Assembly (NCBI GenBank): GCA_964632995.1
Contig: CAZWDL010000004.1
Span: 1 to 64,000 of the forward strand
Length of the DNA stretch: 64,000 nt
Reading direction: 5' to 3'
From: CAZWDL01 sp964632995
GTDB lineage: Bacteria > Bacteroidota > Bacteroidia > Chitinophagales > Saprospiraceae
In this document: one piece after another, positions 59,653 to 64,000 of the stretch
Layout of the letters: each line of letters opens with the position of its first letter
Position numbering within the stretch: position 1 is the stretch's first letter
The notes under the pieces: model-generated
Databases searched by the model: none
Told to the model about the DNA's origin: nothing
The model's input: the letters and a program-made list of their open reading frames with translations, nothing else
Program-made: the position numbers and the translations under genes

Positions 59653-60288
59653 ATGTCAAAAATAAGCAGACGCGATTCCCTTAGATATATCACCCTGGCC
59701 GGTATCTCCACCGGTCTGCTGATGCGTTGCCAGCCCGAGGAAGCGGACGGGCAAGCGCATCACGGCGATCATGAGCACCCCAACCCAGAGGGGCTGTACG
59801 GCCTTTCGGAAGAGGATCTCAAATTACTCGAGCAGAAATTTTTTACCGCCGACGAGCGCGAAACGGTACGCGTACTGGCCAACCTGGTCATTCCCGCCGA
59901 TGAGCGCAGCGGTGACGCCGAAGAAGCCGGCTGTGTGGAATTCATAGAGTTCATGATGCTCGATCAGCCCGTGCATCAGGTGCCCATGCGCGGCGGACTG
60001 AACTGGCTCAACAAGGAGTGTCTGCATCGATACGGTAAAGTTTTTACCGATTGCAGCCGGCAGGAGCAGACGGCGCTGCTCGATCTGATCGCCTTCCCGG
60101 AAGTGGCGCCGCCGGAACTCAGCCAGGGCGTCGCCTTCTTCAACCGCTTCCGCAATTTCGTCGCTACCGGCTTCTGGACCAGCCAGATGGGCATCGACGA
60201 CTTGCAGTATATGGGCAACAAACCCACCGTGTGGAACGGCCCGCCGGAAGAATGGCTGGAACGGCTGGGGGTGAAGGATGTGATGTGA
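59653..60288 (+). CDS. Gluconate 2-dehydrogenase subunit 3 family protein
   Basis: 211 residues. N-terminal SRRDSLRYITLAGISTGLLMRC has a twin-arginine and a Cys that could be lipidated, followed by a His-rich linker (HHGDHEHPN). The subunit-3 domain has FTADERETVRVLANLVIPADERSGDAEEAGCVEFIEFMML, then GGLNWLNKECLHRYGKVFTD and FFNRFRNFVATGFWTSQMG. In gluconate/sorbitol/fructose dehydrogenases the small subunit carries the flavoprotein through the Tat pathway and stabilises it. It lies 78 bases after the GMC gene, as expected. A strong hairpin follows its stop. Confidence 0.9.
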   Translation: MSKISRRDSLRYITLAGISTGLLMRCQPEEADGQAHHGDHEHPNPEGLYGLSEEDLKLLEQKFFTADERETVRVLANLVIPADERSGDAEEAGCVEFIEFMMLDQPVHQVPMRGGLNWLNKECLHRYGKVFTDCSRQEQTALLDLIAFPEVAPPELSQGVAFFNRFRNFVATGFWTSQMGIDDLQYMGNKPTVWNGPPEEWLERLGVKDVM

Positions 60289-60293
60289 GCCCT

Positions 60294-60325
60294 GTCAGGA
60301 GGCGCGCTAAAAGCCGCCTCCTGAC
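60294..60325 (+). terminator. Strong hairpin after the subunit-3 gene
   Basis: GTCAGGAGGCG (60294-60304) and CGCCTCCTGAC (60315-60325) form a perfect 11-pair GC-rich stem with a 10-base loop, 5 bases after the stop codon. There is no T-run, so it may attenuate or protect the 3' end rather than terminate fully, leaving the next gene partly co-transcribed. Confidence 0.5.
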
Positions 60326-60449
60326 TACGCGCACTCCAGGTTGGGTAGTGGCTGCCGCCCGCCCGTCAGGGTGCTCTGAAAAACGGCCGTCCTATAAAAA
60401 CAACCAAACCAATACCGGTTGCCTTTTACCAATCCAAGCGCTCTACACT

Positions 60450-63400
60450 ATGATAGTTATTTGTCACCGTAGCTTGTTGTATCTCCTGCTTCCCTTGCTG
60501 CTTCTGACCGCCTGCGGTCCGGAAGCCGAGCCGGAGGTTGACTTCAGCAGTCTGCCCGAGGAAAAGCAGCGCTTACCGGAAAACGCGCTGGCGGGGATGA
60601 GCACCGCCGAAGGCGTTGAAGTTGCTCAGTTTGCCGCTGAGCCGCTTTTAACCAACCCCACCAACATGGCCGTCGATGCCCGCGGGCGGGTATGGGTATG
60701 CGAAGCCAACAATTATCGCCTCCCTTTCAACCCCTCCTTCGACGAGCGGGAGGAAGGCGACCGAATTCTGATTCTGGAAGATACGGACGGTGACGGTCTG
60801 GCCGATGGCACCAAGGTGTTCTACCAGGGACCGGAGGTGAATGCCGCCCTGGGCATTGCCGTGCTGGGCAATCGCGTGATCGTATCGCACAGCCCGAACA
60901 TCTACGTCTTCACCGACGAAGACGGCGACGATAAGCCCGATCACCGCGATACCCTGTTCACCGGCATCGATGGCCCCGACGATGATCACGGCGCTCATGC
61001 CTTCGTCTTCGGTCCCGACGGGCGTTACTATTTCAACTACGGCAACGGCGGCCACCAGCTCATGAAGCCCTCCGGAGGGCCCGTCGTCGATCCTCTCGGC
61101 CGCCCCATAAATAATACGGGCAACCCTTACCGGGAAGGGATGGCTTTCCGCTACGATCCGGACAGCAGTTTTGTCGAGGTGCTGGGCTATAATTTCCGGA
61201 ACAACTACGAATTGACGGTAGACCCTTTCGGAACCGTCTGGCAGTCGGACAACGATGATGACGGCAACCGCGGCTGCCGCGTCAACTTCGTGATGGAATA
61301 CGGCAACTATGGCTACAAGGATGAAATGACCGGCGCCGGCTGGCGAGAGCCTCGCCCCGGTATGCACGAAGAAATACCCAAGCGCCACTGGCACCTGAAT
61401 GATCCCGGCGTGGTTCCCAATCTGGTGCAAACGGGCGCCGGATCACCGGCCGGTATTGCCTATTACACCGGTACTTTGCTTCCCGGAGCTTTCCACCAGT
61501 CGATGATCCATGCCGAGGCCCTGCACAATGTGGTGCGCGCCTATCCCACGCAGCCCGACGGTGCGGGCTATACCGCCGAAATCGTCAACCTGCTGAAAAG
61601 CCAGGACAAGTGGTTCCGACCCTCCGACGTGACGGCAGCGCCCGACGGCTCCGTCCTGGTGGCCGACTGGTACGACCCCGGTGTCGGAGGCAACAAGATG
61701 GACGATATACAGCGCGGCCGCGTCTACCGGCTGGCGCCGGATATAAGTAAATATGAAATGCCGCAGATCGATCTGCAGACCCCGGAGGGAGCCGTTCAGG
61801 CTCTGCAGAACCCGAATATGGACGTTTTCTACCAGGCCTGGACCAAGCTGCACGGCTGGGGCTCCGAAGCCGAGGCGGCGCTGGTCGACCTTTGGAATAA
61901 CGGACAACCGCAACAAGCTGCTAAGGCCCTCTGGCTACTGGCGCGTTTGCCGGGCAAAACAAAACAATATATTCAGGAAGCATTGGCCCGGGATAATGCC
62001 GACCTGCGCATTACCGGCCTGCGCGTGGCCCGTCAGTTGGATCAGGGACATCTGCTCGATTATATCAAACAGATGGTGAAAGACCCGGAACCGGCTGTGC
62101 GCCGGGAATGCGCCGTCGCCCTGCATTATCATACGGCAGATCGCGCCGCTGCACTGTGGACGCAACTGGCTGCTCAATACGACGGACAGGATCGCTGGTA
62201 TCTCGAAGCCCTGGGCATCGGCAGCAAGAATCATCCGGAAACCTGCTTCGCCGCCTGGCGCGAGCAGGTCGGAGCGGACTGGAATACGCCGGCCGGCCGG
62301 ATGATCGTCTGGCGGCTGCGCACGCCGGAAAGTACGGAACTGCTCACGGAGCTGGTCTCCAACCCGGAGGTCGATACGAACTGGCTGCCCCGCTACCTGC
62401 GGGCCTATCACTTCAAACCACAGCAGGGTAAAGACGAGGTCCTGGCCGGTCTCCTGGAAGTGGAGCACCCGCATAGCAAACTGATACGTGAGAATGCCTT
62501 GTCCATGGTCAGCCCGGAATACGTCCGCCAACAACCCGGCTTTCGCCAAAAGCTGCGCCAACTGCTGCCCGAGCTCGAAGGGACACGCGCCTGGTTCAAC
62601 GCCGTTGAAGGCATGCGCCTGCACGAACAGGCCCCGCAGCTGCTCGACTATTTCCTCCACGGCGACGATCCCGACCTGCAAAACCGGGCCGCCAGTCTGC
62701 TCTTCGAATTCGACAGCGAACAACTGCTCGCCAATCACCTGCGCAGCCTTCCGGAGATGGAACAAAAGACCTTCTTTGCCCGCATGGGGAAAGTACAGCA
62801 TCCGGAAGCAGCGAAGATGCTGCAAATAGAACTATCCGCAGAAGAACGTCCCTTTCCGGTGCAGGTGCAACTGGTCGAGTCGTTGGGCAACACCTGGACC
62901 GGGCAGGAACTACTCTTCGAAATGCTACAGTCCGGCAAACTGCTGGGCGACCTGAAGAATACGGCCGCCCTCAAACTGATGAACTGCTGGCATGCCGAGA
63001 TACGGGAAGCAGCGCCACAATACCTCAGCTCGGCTCAGGGTAAGGAAGGGGTGCTGCCGCCGGTGTACGAATTGGTGCAACAGAAAGGAAATGTGGAGCA
63101 GGGCAGGGAAGTGTTCACCCGATACTGCGCCACCTGCCACCAGGTAAACGGCCGGGGGACTGATTTTGGTCCCGATCTGAGTGCCATCGGCGATAAACTG
63201 GCCAAGGAAGCCCTGTACACTTCTATCCTCTATCCCAGCGCCGGCATCAACTTCGGCTACGAGGGCTTTCTGGTCAAGCTGAATGACGGCGCCCAGGTCA
63301 GCGGTATCCTCACCAGCGATACGGAGGAGAGGCTGCGCGTGAAACTGGTTAGTGGTATCACACAGGAATATGATAAGTCTGAAGTGCAGAGTATGGATGC

Positions 63401-63512
63401 GCTGGACCAGTCGCTGATGACCGCCAACCTGCAGGCAGTGCTTACGGAAAGGCAGCTGATCGACCTGGTGGAGTACCTGACGACATTGAAAACCGGAAAG
63501 CCGGTGGAATGA
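60450..63512 (+). CDS. PVC-type heme-binding membrane-bound dehydrogenase with HEAT repeats
   Basis: 1020 residues from ATG 60450. The lipoprotein signal LLYLLLPLLLLTACGPE replaces a longer GC-rich frame that lacks a signal. Residues about 50-430 are the beta-propeller-like dehydrogenase domain (NPTNMAVDARGRVWVCEANNYRL, ILILEDTDGDGLADGTKVF, DPFGTVWQSDNDDDGNRGCR, DVTAAPDGSVLVADWYDPG). Residues about 450-820 are HEAT-like helical repeats. The C-terminus is a cytochrome c domain of the Pirellula/Verrucomicrobium type with CATCH (893-897), GTDFGPDLSAIG and EGFLVKLNDGAQVSG. Such proteins are numerous in Planctomycetes and Verrucomicrobia near sugar-oxidation genes. Here it follows a GMC/subunit-3 pair and may serve as their cytochrome partner. 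Confidence 0.92.
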   Translation: MIVICHRSLLYLLLPLLLLTACGPEAEPEVDFSSLPEEKQRLPENALAGMSTAEGVEVAQFAAEPLLTNPTNMAVDARGRVWVCEANNYRLPFNPSFDEREEGDRILILEDTDGDGLADGTKVFYQGPEVNAALGIAVLGNRVIVSHSPNIYVFTDEDGDDKPDHRDTLFTGIDGPDDDHGAHAFVFGPDGRYYFNYGNGGHQLMKPSGGPVVDPLGRPINNTGNPYREGMAFRYDPDSSFVEVLGYNFRNNYELTVDPFGTVWQSDNDDDGNRGCRVNFVMEYGNYGYKDEMTGAGWREPRPGMHEEIPKRHWHLNDPGVVPNLVQTGAGSPAGIAYYTGTLLPGAFHQSMIHAEALHNVVRAYPTQPDGAGYTAEIVNLLKSQDKWFRPSDVTAAPDGSVLVADWYDPGVGGNKMDDIQRGRVYRLAPDISKYEMPQIDLQTPEGAVQALQNPNMDVFYQAWTKLHGWGSEAEAALVDLWNNGQPQQAAKALWLLARLPGKTKQYIQEALARDNADLRITGLRVARQLDQGHLLDYIKQMVKDPEPAVRRECAVALHYHTADRAAALWTQLAAQYDGQDRWYLEALGIGSKNHPETCFAAWREQVGADWNTPAGRMIVWRLRTPESTELLTELVSNPEVDTNWLPRYLRAYHFKPQQGKDEVLAGLLEVEHPHSKLIRENALSMVSPEYVRQQPGFRQKLRQLLPELEGTRAWFNAVEGMRLHEQAPQLLDYFLHGDDPDLQNRAASLLFEFDSEQLLANHLRSLPEMEQKTFFARMGKVQHPEAAKMLQIELSAEERPFPVQVQLVESLGNTWTGQELLFEMLQSGKLLGDLKNTAALKLMNCWHAEIREAAPQYLSSAQGKEGVLPPVYELVQQKGNVEQGREVFTRYCATCHQVNGRGTDFGPDLSAIGDKLAKEALYTSILYPSAGINFGYEGFLVKLNDGAQVSGILTSDTEERLRVKLVSGITQEYDKSEVQSMDALDQSLMTANLQAVLTERQLIDLVEYLTTLKTGKPVE

Positions 63513-63513
63513 C

Positions 63514-63752
63514 ACGTTTACGAAACCTCAAAGATGTGTTGATTACCCACAAGTCCGGTTTTGGCTACTTCTACGGTTCATCTGTTCGTCAGTTTTACTG
63601 TTCTGCGGTTCTGAATGTCTACAAAAAGGTGAAAAACTGTTTCAAACAGGCGGGAACCGCAGAACAGAGGAACAGAAAAACAGAAGAACAGATGAAGTTT
63701 GTACCGGCTAAAGTTGTGGGTAATCGATACACCTCAGAGGTCTCGTAAACGT
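63514..63752. mobile_element. Long fold-back element of the ACGTTTACGAAACCTC family
   Basis: The left end ACGTTTACGAAACCTC (63514-63529) and right end GAGGTCTCGTAAACGT (63737-63752) are inverted. Complementarity continues inward: TTGATTACCCACAA against TTGTGGGTAATCGA, then GGTTCATCTGTTC...GTTCTGCGGTTC against GAACCGCAGAACAG...GAACAGATGAA. The 239 bases can form one large imperfect hairpin. It starts 2 bases after a stop codon, like its 33-base relative at 16508-16540. No gene is present in 63513-63850. Confidence 0.8.
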
Positions 63753-63850
63753 ATTGCCTTTTGCCGGTCTCTTTATCCCCAGTTCCCATGTCATTATCAA
63801 CAAAATCATAGATTAACAAGGGCAACTATATCTGCCGTAAAAAAATTAGT

Positions 63851-64000
63851 ATGGATAAACAACACCTCTCCCGTCGTAACCTGCTCAAGGGCGCTGCCCT
63901 GGGCGCCGGCGCCGCTTTTCTGGGTTTCCCGAATATAGCCGGCGCCGATGAAAAACTATTTTCTATGAAAGGTAAAATCAATCATTCTGTCTGCCGCTGG
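63851..64000 (+). CDS. Hydroxypyruvate isomerase-like TIM-barrel protein, Tat-exported (5' part only)
   Basis: Fifty codons are in the window, running off the end. The start MDKQHLSRRNLLKGAALGAG carries a twin-arginine Tat signal (SRRNLLKG). KGKINHSVCRW follows the signal and matches the beginning of Hyi-like sugar isomerases (G-x-I-N-x-S-x-C-x-W). Exported members of this family are common beside Gfo/Idh/MocA and PVC-type dehydrogenase genes in glycan-oxidising bacteria. The rest is outside the window, so the active site cannot be checked. Confidence 0.7.
   Translation, partial: MDKQHLSRRNLLKGAALGAGAAFLGFPNIAGADEKLFSMKGKINHSVCRW

Noticed and set aside
60051..60449. Extended N-terminus of the PVC-type protein overlapping the subunit-3 gene
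   Set aside because: The extension is out-of-frame sequence of the upstream gene; a lipoprotein signal begins exactly at ATG 60450.

Overview
The window looks like a chromosomal segment of a Bacteroidota bacterium, most likely a marine Saprospiria/Lewinella-like member (the lineage is an inference). Supporting features are a type IX secretion C-terminal sorting domain on the haloperoxidase-like protein at 27285-29501, lipoprotein and Sec signal peptides on many proteins, candidate promoters of the Bacteroidota form (TTTG, about 19-20 bases, TAnnTTTG), and almost no Shine-Dalgarno sequences. Most of the window is GC-rich by eye; the stretch 2260-4980 is clearly AT-richer and appears horizontally acquired.

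Region 1 (1-4980) is an accessory island. It starts with an attC-like integron recombination site (48-178). A wrecked tyrosine recombinase fused to a wrecked IS91-type transposase follows (277-1901), then three toxin-antitoxin modules: an antitoxin/PIN pair with a frameshifted toxin, an intact MazEF pair, and an MNT/HEPN pair whose MNT gene is broken. A second attC-like site (3101-3167) and a degenerate third (3868-3933) bracket mazEF, so this reads as the remnant of an integron cassette array. Palindromic and fold-back repeats have landed in it repeatedly.

Region 2 (5112-27165) is mostly forward-strand catabolism. A planctomycete-type cytochrome/PSD1 protein plus DUF1501 pair is followed by a GH78-like rhamnosidase, a TerC-type transporter, a GH29 fucosidase lipoprotein, DeoC, a Gfo/Idh/MocA dehydrogenase with a TIM-barrel sugar isomerase, a DUF6794 protein, an esterase lipoprotein, an SDR, a ROK kinase without the usual zinc cysteines, a SIS isomerase, a MetE-like methyltransferase and an UlaG-like metallo-hydrolase.

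Region 3 (27285-50879) is mixed: the haloperoxidase-like protein, a second Gfo/Idh/MocA enzyme, a CapA-type phosphatase, a UPF0182 membrane protein, a sulfatase, small metabolic enzymes, an outer-membrane protein with an S41 protease, a cytochrome c lipoprotein, a TPR lipoprotein, a nucleotidyltransferase, an anti-sigma-like protein, and PhoA-type and PhoD-type phosphatases.

Region 4 (50982-64000) returns to glycan use: a full GH78 rhamnosidase, a sialate-O-acetylesterase-type esterase, a GT-C-like membrane protein, then GMC oxidoreductase, gluconate-2-dehydrogenase subunit 3, a PVC-type heme-binding dehydrogenase, and the start of a hydroxypyruvate-isomerase-like protein. Together the rhamnosidases, fucosidase, sulfatase, acetylesterase and oxidative sugar genes suggest degradation of sulfated, acetylated, rhamnose- or fucose-containing polysaccharide and periplasmic sugar oxidation. 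No SusC/SusD pair is present.

The most striking non-coding signal is the density of palindromic elements. At least six families of long or short fold-back repeats occur between genes and inside the mobile-element genes. Two of them occur in both long and short forms, one copy (9735-9911) has a clean 4-base target duplication, and one interrupts the recombinase so neatly that removing it restores the reading frame. No rRNA, tRNA or CRISPR array was seen.
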